Assembly (NCBI RefSeq): GCF_041245805.1
Contig: NZ_CP162490.1
Coordinates: 4,441,001 to 4,505,000, forward strand
DNA: 64,000 nt
Reading direction: 5' to 3'
DNA from: Xanthomonas sp. DAR 34887
GTDB lineage: Bacteria; Pseudomonadota; Gammaproteobacteria; Xanthomonadales; Xanthomonadaceae
Shown: positions 48,291-57,083 of the stretch, one piece after another
How the letters are laid out: every line of letters starts with the position of its first letter
How positions within the stretch are numbered: position 1 is the first letter of the stretch
Translations under genes and position numbers: made by a program
Notes under the pieces: model-generated
What the model saw: the letters and a program-made list of their open reading frames with translations, nothing else
Told to the model about the DNA's origin: nothing
Databases searched by the model: none

Positions 48291-48668
48291 GAAGCTCGCG
48301 GTTATGGCGCTGATTGCACTGCGGGTATCTCCACTGGCAGACGACCGGCGGCATCGCGGTTCCCGACTTCGTCGGTCGCAGCTGCTTCCACAGGGCTCGC
48401 GATCAACTTGCCGGGTGCACTGCAGGAGGGGTTTCAACCCCGACAGGCAACCCGGCACGTCGTGACGCCTGACTTTGTCCGTCGCGGCTGAAGCCGCTCC
48501 CACAAGGGCTCGCGGCCAACTTGCCGGGTGCGCTGCAGGCGGGTATCAACCCCGACGTACAGCCCGGCAACGGCGTGGCTTCTGACTTTGCTTGTCGCGG
48601 CTGAAGCCGCTCCTACAGGGGCTCGCGGCCACTTGCCGGCGCACTGCGGGAGAGGTCCTACGCCCCGG
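48291..48668. repeat. tandem array of about 113-bp REP-ended units
   Basis: Units start at 48393, 48506 and 48619 (period 113), each with GGGCTCGCGGCCAACTTGCC, GGTGC(A/G)CTGCAGG, a CAACCCCGAC block and a terminal GTCGCGGCTGAAGCCGCTCC. A decayed unit precedes at about 48291 and the last is cut short. The array fills most of the 490-base gap after motB; no gene is seen. Confidence 0.82.
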
Positions 48669-48692
48669 ATCACCAGCTACGCGTAACGTTCC

Positions 48693-49556
48693 TCACTGCG
48701 GCAGCGGTTGCGCCACGCCCTGCGCGATCGCTTGGCGGGTGATGCGTTCGATGTCGCGTTGCAGCGTCGCATCGGCGACCTGCTGGCGCTTCGCCAGCAC
48801 CTCCTGTTGCCGGGCCAGACCCTCCTGTTGTTCGGCCAATGCCGATTGTCGCGTTTCCAGCGCAGCCATCTGCTGCGCGAAGTCCGCATGCGCGGCATCA
48901 CTGCGTGCCGCGGATCGGGCAGCGGCCTGGCCGCCGCTGGCGGCGAGCCGTGCCTGGTCGCTGGCGCGCCTGGCCTGCTCCATCGCCTCGCCTGCCTGGC
49001 TCTGTGCGATGACGCCCTGTTGCCGGCCGATCTCGCCCTGGCGCATGCCCAACCGCCCCTGCCGCTCGCCCAGTTCGCCCTGTTGCCGCCCCAGCGCTTC
49101 GACCGGCGCATAGGCGGCCTTCAGCTGCTGGATCGTGGCCGCATCGCGCACCACGTAGCGTTTGCCGTCCCGGCGGATCCACCACAGCGTCTCGTCGCCG
49201 CGGCGTGCGCGTCGCGCCTCGCGCAGGTCGTCGCTGCTGCCGTACATGTTGGTGCTGAATTTTTCGAACAGCACCGAGGCATTGCGGCGATCGTCCGACA
49301 ATGTGGTGATGTTGGAACTGATCGTCAGATGCTGCGCGCCGGCAATGGGCGCGGGCGGTACCGGCGGTACCGGCGGCACCACGGGCGCGGGCGGAGCGGG
49401 CGGCGTTGCGGGCGACGCCGGTTCGGCCGGCGCGGCGATGTCGCTGACCGCAGCCTGGGCGCTCGCCTGCACGGACGCGATCGCACCGGCCGTGGCACCG
49501 GCCAGGACCAGCAAGGTGGCGCCGCGGCGCCAAAGCGGAAGGTTCGAGTGCAGCAT
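48693..49556 (-). CDS. exported Gln-rich coiled-coil protein of unknown function
   Basis: 287 residues. AGGAGA lies six bases before the ATG at 49556. Signal-like helix (about 14-38), a Pro/Ala/Val linker (PPAPPAPVVPPVPPVPP), a segment with EARRARRGDETLWWIRRDGK and RYVVRDAATIQQLKAAYAPV, and then degenerate seven-residue repeats of the form G-E-x-G-x-R/Q-Q (GRQQGELGERQGRLGMRQGE) merging into a coiled coil rich in Gln, Ala and Arg. Probably periplasmic. Two BlaI/CopY-like operators lie upstream, so it may belong to the BlaI/BlaR1-type regulon; no such regulator gene is in the window. Confidence 0.72.
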   Translation of the reverse strand: MLHSNLPLWRRGATLLVLAGATAGAIASVQASAQAAVSDIAAPAEPASPATPPAPPAPVVPPVPPVPPAPIAGAQHLTISSNITTLSDDRRNASVLFEKFSTNMYGSSDDLREARRARRGDETLWWIRRDGKRYVVRDAATIQQLKAAYAPVEALGRQQGELGERQGRLGMRQGEIGRQQGVIAQSQAGEAMEQARRASDQARLAASGGQAAARSAARSDAAHADFAQQMAALETRQSALAEQQEGLARQQEVLAKRQQVADATLQRDIERITRQAIAQGVAQPLPQ

Positions 49557-49742
49557 GGCGGATCTCCTGGGGCATGGCGGATGGACGAAGCGAGGGCCTA
49601 CGCCGTAGTAACCAGCGGCGCCGACGCCGACGCGAACCGTGCGTCGGTGCAACGCGCGTTGCCGATCGCGGGGCCAGGCGCACCTGCCGCGCGGCTACGA
49701 AGCCACGGCGCGTGCATCGGGCAGCGATGGCGGACTGGATAG

Positions 49743-49786
49743 CTACAACTGTAGTCAAAACTAGGCCTGACTACACATGTCGTCAA
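49743..49786 (-). promoter_or_regulatory. promoter with two BlaI/MecI/CopY-like operators
   Basis: CTACAACTGTAG (49743-49754) is a CTACA-NN-TGTAG palindrome and CTACACATGTCG (49771-49782) a one-mismatch partner, 28 bp centre to centre. Between and across them on the minus strand lie -35 TTGACG (49781-49786) and, 17 bases on, a weak -10 TAGTTT (49758-49763). TACA-NN-TGTA is the core recognised by BlaI/MecI/CopY repressors. The expected target is the gene ending at 48693; the GTG gene at 49852 is the other candidate. Confidence 0.55.
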
Positions 49787-49851
49787 GCATGCCGAAGGTC
49801 ATGCCCGGCCGCCCCGCTTACAATGGCGGCCACTCCGCGAGCGAGACGAAC

Positions 49852-50391
49852 GTGTCCAAGCAATCCAAAGCCAAGCGCGACAAGCGCAAGAAGCAGCAAC
49901 CCAAACGCGCCTTTGCCCGACTGGGCCGCGAGCAACCCATCGCCAACCACGCCGTGCTGCAGGACGAAAGTGGCCGCGTGCTCGCCGCGATCGGCCTGCA
50001 GGGCAGCGAATGGCTGCTGTCGGTCGGCGGCCAGACCATGGGCAACGCCGACAATCCGGTGCCGATGCTGGCGATGCTCAAGCATCTGGCCAACGTGCAG
50101 GAGCAGGAAGGCAAGACCATCACCCTGGACTACTCGACCCAGCTGCAGCAGATGATCGACGACCTTGCCGCCGACGAGGGCAAGACCGCGGCAGAGTATC
50201 TGGACGCACTGGTCGCCGAGTTCGCAGAAGGCGATGACGACGCGACCGCCGAAGAAGAGGGCGACGCCGAGGCCGGCGACGTGGCTGCCGATGACGCGGA
50301 TGCCGAGGCAGCGGCGGGCAAGACGGAAAACGACGCGGCAGCGGCTCCGGACGCCGAAGCGGACGCCGACGGCAAGCGCAAGCCAGCCTGA
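49852..50391 (+). CDS. hypothetical protein with basic head and acidic tail
   Basis: 179 residues from a GTG at 49852; in-frame ATGs at 49777, 49789 and 49801 are possible but add a non-conserved-looking stretch. The first 20 residues are Lys/Arg-rich (SKAKRDKRKKQQPKR), the middle (about 20-100) looks globular (LQDESGRVLAAIGLQGSEWL), and the last 70 are almost only Ala, Glu and Asp. Such polarity suggests nucleic-acid or ribosome contact, but I know no function. The DUF4031 gene follows after seven bases. Confidence 0.65.
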   Translation: MSKQSKAKRDKRKKQQPKRAFARLGREQPIANHAVLQDESGRVLAAIGLQGSEWLLSVGGQTMGNADNPVPMLAMLKHLANVQEQEGKTITLDYSTQLQQMIDDLAADEGKTAAEYLDALVAEFAEGDDDATAEEEGDAEAGDVAADDADAEAAAGKTENDAAAAPDAEADADGKRKPA

Positions 50392-50398
50392 TCGCGCG

Positions 50399-50683
50399 AT
50401 GGCGGTCTACATCGACGATGCGGTGCATCCCTGGCGCGGCCAGCGCTGGGGACACCTGCTTGCCGATACGCTCGACGAGCTGCATGCGATGGCGGCGCGG
50501 CTGGGCATTCCCCGTCGCGCGTTCCAGAACAAGCTCAGCGGCGCGCACTACGACGTGCCCGCCGCCTTGCGCGACGAAGCGATCCGCCTTGGCGCGGTGC
50601 CGGTGTCGCGGCATACCGATCGTGCGTTGATGAAGGCGCTGATCCGCCAGGCGCGTGCGCAGGCGCGCGGCGAGGCCGATTGA
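50399..50683 (+). CDS. DUF4031 family protein
   Basis: 94 residues. Opens MAVYIDDAVHPWRGQRWGHL and contains AARLGIPRRAFQNKL, HYDVP and EAIRLGAVPVSRHTDRAL, the signature of DUF4031. Cytoplasmic, function unknown. It is probably translated together with the preceding acidic-tail gene, since only seven bases separate them. Confidence 0.85.
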   Translation: MAVYIDDAVHPWRGQRWGHLLADTLDELHAMAARLGIPRRAFQNKLSGAHYDVPAALRDEAIRLGAVPVSRHTDRALMKALIRQARAQARGEAD

Positions 50684-50797
50684 AGCTTTGTGATAGCACC
50701 GGCGTACTGCGCATTGCAGCGGCGCGGGCCTGTGGATGCATTGGCCCAGCGCTTTTGGCAGAGGCCGAGGCGACTGCCTCTCGCGACTTCGTTACGT

Positions 50798-50925
50798 CGC
50801 GGCTGAAGCCGCTCCTACAAAAAATTGGCGGCTAGTTGCTGGGTGCGCTGTGGGAGGGACTTCAGTCCCGACTGCATCCAAGCCGCAAACATTCCACCGC
50901 TTCGCTCGTCGCGACTGAAGGACAC
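50798..50925. repeat. mixed REP half-elements
   Basis: GTCGCGGCTGAAGCCGCTCC (50799) followed by GTGGGAGGGACTTCAGTCCC (50850) and GTCGCGACTGAAGG (50910). The middle block GCTGGGTGCGCTGTGGGAGG resembles part of the 113-bp unit at 48.4 kb. Together with the composite element copy B it fills the 625-base gap between the DUF4031 gene and the gene at 51309. Confidence 0.7.
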
Positions 50926-51018
50926 CTCAATAACCCCAAAAGCACGTCGACGCAGTTGCGAGACGCCGACACGCCCAGCCCGCAGGTCCGGCAGATGCGT
51001 TCGAGATGCCATGAAGTG

Positions 51019-51244
51019 GCGCATTGGCGATGGACTAGGTGGCGTTGCGACCGCGTTTTTCAGGATGCTTTGGCATTACGGCCACTTCGTCCTTCTGTCG
51101 CGGCTGAAGCCGCTCCTACAACATGCGCCACGCCCTTGTAGGAGCGGCTTCAGCCGCGACAGGAACACGACACGCCAGCGCCACGCGCAACATTCAGCTT
51201 CCGGAAGGAAGGTATTAGAGATGCCCCGAAGTCGCTCCCACGGG
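51019..51244 (+). repeat. composite REP-containing element, copy B
   Basis: The best preserved copy. It starts GCGCATTGGCGATGGACTAG, passes GGCCACTTCGTCCTTC, holds the REP pair (51098-51163), and ends CGCCACGCGCAAC with CCGAAGTCGCTCCCACGGG. Confidence 0.82.
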
Positions 51245-51308
51245 AGGCTGCGGACGCCCTGGCATACAGGACTTACGCACCGCCAATTCCCGAGTCCGGC
51301 GGGCATGC

Positions 51309-51851
51309 CTAGAACGGATCGCTGCCCGGGCGCAGGTCGATGCCCAGGATCGCGGCCAGGCGCTGCATGTCCTCGTCGTCGCGGCTGAGCGCCATCCAGC
51401 CGGCGCGATCGTCGCCGCCGGTGTCCCAGCACCAGACGCTGTAGCCGTATTCGCGCAGGCGGTCGTAGGCCACCGCCAGCAGCGAGGCGGTGTCGTGGGC
51501 GCCGAGGAAGTCCTCGTCGTCGATGTCGCCGCCCCAGTCGATGCGCAGGTTCCAGCGCGCGGCCAGTTCGTTGATCGCGCCGATCAGCGCTTCGCTGTCG
51601 CCGCCGTCCACGTAGAAACCGGAGGTCCAGTCGATGGCGTCCTTCAGCGTCCACAGCCAGCCGTCGCCGTCGCTCTCCATGTCGCCCGCCGCCTCGCGGT
51701 AGGCGTTGAACTGGCGCAGCGCGGTCTCCTCGTCGCCGGGATTGATCAGCAGCAGCAGGTTCCAGATCAAGCCCTGCTGGGTATCCGGATCGTCCTCGTC
51801 CAGGTCGCTGAGGTCGTCGGGGTCTTCGTAGTCGGCGCTGTTGTCGGGCAT
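51309..51851 (-). CDS. acidic conserved hypothetical protein, DUF6630-like
   Basis: 180 residues from the ATG at 51851. The N-terminus is very acidic (DYEDPDDLSDLDEDDPD); then come IWNLLLLINPGDEETALRQF, GDGWLWTLKDAIDWTSGFYV, LAARWNLRIDWGGDIDDEDF and YDRLREYGYSVWCWDTGGDD. The pattern fits the family I know as DUF6630, with moderate certainty. Cytoplasmic, function unknown. Divergent from the DUF3297 gene. Confidence 0.7.
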   Translation of the reverse strand: MPDNSADYEDPDDLSDLDEDDPDTQQGLIWNLLLLINPGDEETALRQFNAYREAAGDMESDGDGWLWTLKDAIDWTSGFYVDGGDSEALIGAINELAARWNLRIDWGGDIDDEDFLGAHDTASLLAVAYDRLREYGYSVWCWDTGGDDRAGWMALSRDDEDMQRLAAILGIDLRPGSDPF

Positions 51852-51997
51852 GACGGCGGATCGGGCAGTACGGGATGCGCAGTGTGCCGCGCCGGGCGCG
51901 GCGACGGAAGCGCGGCGAAACTCGGCAGCGACGCCGCAGACGTTTATCCTTCGCACCCGGAAGACGGCGCCACCCGCCGCCAAGCGAACCCACGACG

Positions 51998-52240
51998 ATG
52001 AGCGATACCCCTCCCGATCACCTGGCGATCAGCCCGCAGAGCCCCTTCCACGACGCCGAGGCGCTGGCGCGCGGCGTCGGTATCCGCTTCAACGGCGTGG
52101 AGCGCGACAACGTGGAGGAGTATTCGGTCAGCGAAGGCTGGATCCGCGTGCAGGTCGGCAAGGCGCGCGACCGCCGCGGCAATCCGATGACGATGAAGAT
52201 CAAGGGCGCGGTCGAGGCCTACTACCTCGAAACCAACTGA
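51998..52240 (+). CDS. DUF3297 family protein
   Basis: 80 residues. HLAISPQSPFHDAEALARGV, GIRFNGVERDNVEEYSVSEG and WIRVQVGKARDRRGNPMTMK are characteristic of DUF3297, a short cytoplasmic protein found across proteobacteria with no known function. Single gene; the frame closes ten residues after the last conserved block. Confidence 0.88.
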   Translation: MSDTPPDHLAISPQSPFHDAEALARGVGIRFNGVERDNVEEYSVSEGWIRVQVGKARDRRGNPMTMKIKGAVEAYYLETN

Positions 52241-52388
52241 CCCCGAAAGCGCGGCGAGCGCGCGGCGCCGTGCGCTGGCCGCGCTGCCGACGGCGACCCG
52301 CGGCCGCACCCATGCCGACGATGATCGGCGGTGGCCGGCCGCCAATGACACTTTGACGGTCCTACGGATGCAGCGCGCCGCCGCCGGC

Positions 52389-53146
52389 TCAGGACTTGAG
52401 CCGGTAACCGCTGCGGAAGATCGCCCAGACCACCAGCAGGCACAGCGCCAGGAACACCGCGGTCATGCTCGCGCTGACCGCGATGTGCACGTCGGCCTTG
52501 CCGAAGAAGGCCCAGCGGAAGCCGCTGACCAGGTACACCACCGGGTTGAACCAGCTGATCTTCTGCCACAGCGGAGGCAGCATGCTGATCGAGTAGAAAC
52601 TGCCGCCGAGGAAGGTCAGCGGGGTCACCACCATCAGCGGGATCACCTGCAGCTTCTCGAAGCCGTCGGCCCAGATGCCGATGATGAAGCCGAACAGGCT
52701 GAAGGTCAGCGCGGTCAGCACCAGGAAGCCGAACATCCACAGCGGATGCGCGATCTCGTACGGCACGAACGCGCGTGCGGTGACCAGGATCAGAAGGCCC
52801 AGCATCACCGACTTGCTCGCCGCCGCGCCGACATAGCCGATCACCACCTCCCACCATGCCACCGGCGCCGACAGCACCTCGTAGATGGTGCCGGCCCAGC
52901 GCGGCATGTAGATGCCGAACGAGGCGTTGGACACGCTCTCGTTGAGCAACGACAGCATCACCAGCCCGGGGATGATGTAGGCGCCGTAGCTGATGCCGTC
53001 GATGGCGCCCATGCGCGAGCCGATCGCCGCGCCGAACACCACGAAGTACAGCGAGGTCGACAGCACCGGCGAGGCGATCGACTGGGTGAGCGTGCGGAAG
53101 GTACGCGCCATCTCGAAACGGTAGATCGCGGCAATCGCATGCAGGT

Positions 53147-53150
<4 letters not shown>
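52389..53150 (-). CDS. ABC-2 type exporter permease (YadH-like)
   Basis: 253 residues, six membrane helices, with SIASPVLSTSLYFVVFGAAI, GISYGAYIIPGLVMLSLLNE and VTPLTFLGGSFYSISMLPPL, the latter being the ABC-2 permease signature. The ATG overlaps the ATPase stop by four bases. Together they form a simple two-gene exporter like E. coli YadGH; substrate unknown. Confidence 0.9.
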
Positions 53151-54094
<944 letters not shown>

Positions 54095-54225
54095 ACGAAC
54101 TCCTTGCGCGGTGGATCGGAGCGGCCGCCGCGACGAACGTCCGACAGGGTAGAGGGCCGCGACGCTGCGATAAACCGCGATGAGCGGAAGCAGTCTCCCG
54201 CATGCGGGATAGTCTGAGGTGCTGG

Positions 54226-54426
54226 GAATAGGGAGTCGGGAATGGGGAATCGAAAAAGCCGGGCCGCGCGCAGCCTAGCTCTTCGTATTCCGACTCCCCG
54301 TTCCCAATTCCCAACCTTGAAGGAAGCCTAACAACGCCGCGTGCGTACCGTGTGCACGCCACCGACGCATCACACCGCAGCGGAGCTTGCTCTTCCCATT
54401 CCCGTTTCCCCATTCCCGATTCCCGG
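54226..54426. repeat. GGGAATAGGGAGTCGGGAATGG repeat cluster
   Basis: One inverted pair (54226-54253 with 54281-54313) and a further right arm (54386-54426, CCATTCCCGTTTCCCCATTC), in the 339-base gap between the antiporter and the ABC exporter. Same family as in the atp operon. No gene in the gap. Confidence 0.82.
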
Positions 54427-54433
54427 CCCCTCC

Positions 54434-56071
54434 TCAATTCTTCCGCCGCGCCTCCAGCAGATCCAGATTGCGGATCAGCCTGCGCGCGATCTCGTCGGAG
54501 ATCTTGCGCTGGCGGGTCAGCTTGAACAGCTCCTGGCGTTCGGCCTGCAGGCCGGCGTGGCGCAGCTGGCGCAGCACGTCGTCCAGCCGCCGCGCCTCTT
54601 CCGGATCGCTCTCCATCACCTCGCCATGGTCGAGGTGGCGCTGGTACAGGGCGCTGACCCGGATCGCCGCCTCGTTGTAGAGGTCGGCATGTTCGCTGTC
54701 GTGGACCAGCCGTTGGCGCAGCTTCTCCACCGCCGCCAGCGCCGCGCGCGAGGATTCGCGCCGGGCCAGGTCCTCCTCCAGGCGGTCGGTCGGTTCCTCC
54801 GGCAGCTCCAGGCCGCGCAGCAGCCGCGGTAGCGCCACGCTGGCGACCAGCAGCGAGGTGACGATCACTGCGCTGGCCAGGAAGATCACCAGATCGCGCG
54901 CCGGGAACGCGGTGCCGTTGGGCAGCAACAGCGGCAAGGTCAGCACGCCGGCCAGGGTGATCGCGCCGCGCACGCCGGCCAGCGACGCCGCCACCACGAT
55001 CCGCCATGGTGGGCTGAGACGCGCCTCGCCGCGTCGCCGCGCCTTGAGCAGGTTCCAGCGCAGCGACAGCCACACCCACACGAAGCGCAGCAACAGCAGG
55101 CCGAGATAGATCGCCAGCGCATAGCCCAGCAGCCACCACGGATTGAGGTGCCCGGCCTCGTCGATGTTGTGCACCGCGCCCTGCACGATCCCCGGCAACT
55201 GCTCGCCGAGCAGCACGAACATGATGCCGTTGAGGGTGAACTGGACCATGTCCCACACCGCCGAGCGTTGCACGCGCATGCTGCCCGGGGCGCGGCCGCT
55301 CAGTTCCACGTAGCTCATGCTGATGCCGGCGGCGACCGCGGCGAGAATGCCGGAGGCGTTGATCGCCTCGGCCAGCAGGTATGCGGCGAACGGCAGCAAC
55401 AGGTTGACAAGGATCGCCGCGCCGGGCTCCTCGCCCACCTGGCGCCAGATCCAGCGCTGCGCCAGGCTCGCGCCCAGGGTCACGCCGACGCCGGAGGCCA
55501 CGCCGACCAGCGCCACCCACAGGAAGGTCAGCGAGGCGTCGGCCAACGAGAACGCGCCGGTCATCGCCGCGGCCACCGCGAACTGGAAGCAGACCAGGCC
55601 CGACGCATCGTTGAGCAGCGATTCGCCCTCCAGGATGTGCATCAGCCGCTTCGGGATCGGCGCCCGCGCCGCGATCGAGGACACCGCGATCGGATCGGTC
55701 GGCGACACCACCGCGGCCAGCGCGAACGCCACCGCCAGCGGCATCGCCGGAATCATCCAGTGGATCAGGAAACCGGCGCCGACCACGGTGAACACCACCA
55801 GCCCCAGCGCCAGCTCCAGGATCGCGCCCTTGTCGCGGAACAGGCCTTGCTTGGGAATGCGCCAACCGTCCAGGAACAGCAGCGGCGGCAGGAACAGCAG
55901 GAAGAACAGCTCCGGCTCCAGCGCATAGCCCTTCTTGAACACCCCGGCGATGACCGCGCCCAGGCCGATCTGCACCAGCGGCAACGGCAGCGAGAACGGC
56001 AACAGGCGCACCAGATAGCCGCTGGCCACCACCGCCAGCAACATCGCCAACACCACTTCGATCGAATGCAT
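54434..56071 (-). CDS. Na+/H+ antiporter, CPA1 family
   Basis: 545 residues, about twelve membrane helices in the first 405 residues and a charged cytoplasmic tail (about 410-545) rich in Arg and Glu. Key sites: FALAAVVSPTDPIAVSS with Asp126, and LEGESLLNDASGLV with the conserved Glu-Asn-Asp pattern near 150-157. Exchanges Na+ or K+ for H+ to control cytoplasmic pH and salt. The ATG at 56071 directly precedes the first hydrophobic segment; a longer in-frame start would add Arg/Ala-rich shadow sequence. Confidence 0.93.
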   Translation of the reverse strand: MHSIEVVLAMLLAVVASGYLVRLLPFSLPLPLVQIGLGAVIAGVFKKGYALEPELFFLLFLPPLLFLDGWRIPKQGLFRDKGAILELALGLVVFTVVGAGFLIHWMIPAMPLAVAFALAAVVSPTDPIAVSSIAARAPIPKRLMHILEGESLLNDASGLVCFQFAVAAAMTGAFSLADASLTFLWVALVGVASGVGVTLGASLAQRWIWRQVGEEPGAAILVNLLLPFAAYLLAEAINASGILAAVAAGISMSYVELSGRAPGSMRVQRSAVWDMVQFTLNGIMFVLLGEQLPGIVQGAVHNIDEAGHLNPWWLLGYALAIYLGLLLLRFVWVWLSLRWNLLKARRRGEARLSPPWRIVVAASLAGVRGAITLAGVLTLPLLLPNGTAFPARDLVIFLASAVIVTSLLVASVALPRLLRGLELPEEPTDRLEEDLARRESSRAALAAVEKLRQRLVHDSEHADLYNEAAIRVSALYQRHLDHGEVMESDPEEARRLDDVLRQLRHAGLQAERQELFKLTRQRKISDEIARRLIRNLDLLEARRKN

Positions 56072-56339
56072 GCTCGTCCGGACGGCGGCGCCGCGCCGAT
56101 GGCACCGCACCATGAATGGGGGAAAGCGGCAAGCAAAGCGCACCGCAGGCGCGATGTCCAGTGGCAAGCGCGCGCGACATTTAGGCGGCGGCCTGGAACA
56201 GCGCGGACTACGCGCGCAGAGCGGCAAACCGGCACGACCGGCACGACCGGCGCGACCGGCGCCACAGCGCGTCACGCGTTACCATCGAACCGATCATCAC
56301 GCAGCCCGAACTCTACGTACCGCCGCCGTCGGAGACGCC

Positions 56340-57008
56340 ATGCTCAGCATCCAAGACCTCAACCGTTTCATCGACGACCCGACGGTGAGCGACAACGTCA
56401 CCCAGGTCTGGAACCTGATCGGCGCGCATTTCGAGCAGGCCCAGGCCGGCCTGCCGGCCGAACAGGCGATGGAACGGCGCGAACTGTCGTTCCACGATCA
56501 CGTGCGGCTGCTGGGGTATCTGTGCCTGCTGCTGGAGGGCATCCCCGGCGACCTGGTGGAGATCGGCGTGTGGAAGGGCAAGTCGCTGGTGCTGATGAAC
56601 GAGATCAGCAATCGCCAGCGCCGCGTCATCGGCATGGATCCGTTTGCCCTGCCGAACCAGTTCGAGGAATTCAATCACTACCGCCAGCTGCTGCTGCCCA
56701 ATGCGCAGTTCATCCGCGGCTACTCGGAATTCTGCGCCCAGCACTTCTACAACATGAACCCGGAAGTGGCATTGCTGCATATCGACGGCGGCCACACCGG
56801 GCGCAACGTGTTGCTGGATTTCCTGCTGTATGCGCCCAGCGTGGTGACCGGCGGGTTCGTGGTGTTCGACGACTACGGCGACCACCTGCACTCGCCGGAA
56901 GTCGGCCCCGCGGTCGACCTGCTCAGGGCCACCGGCTATTTCAACGATTTCCATGTCCTGGGCTGCGCGCATGGCTTCGAGAACAGCTACGTGCTGCAGC
57001 GGCGCTGA
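56340..57008 (+). CDS. class I SAM-dependent methyltransferase, TylF-like
   Basis: 222 residues, GGAG five bases before the ATG. LLLEGIPGDLVEIGVWKGKS is the SAM-binding loop, RVIGMDPFALP the acidic second strand, and ALLHIDGGHTGRNVLLDFLL with FVVFDDYGDH the metal/substrate part, as in the TylF/MacO-type O-methyltransferases. The methyl acceptor is unknown; TylF relatives act on sugars in natural products or glycans. Single gene between the antiporter and the UdgX gene. Confidence 0.8.
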   Translation: MLSIQDLNRFIDDPTVSDNVTQVWNLIGAHFEQAQAGLPAEQAMERRELSFHDHVRLLGYLCLLLEGIPGDLVEIGVWKGKSLVLMNEISNRQRRVIGMDPFALPNQFEEFNHYRQLLLPNAQFIRGYSEFCAQHFYNMNPEVALLHIDGGHTGRNVLLDFLLYAPSVVTGGFVVFDDYGDHLHSPEVGPAVDLLRATGYFNDFHVLGCAHGFENSYVLQRR

Positions 57009-57083
57009 ACCCGCGGTCGGCGCGGCGGCGGATGCGCCGAGCTTGAAATCCCGGAGTGAAGATCGCCAGGCGCGATGCGACGC

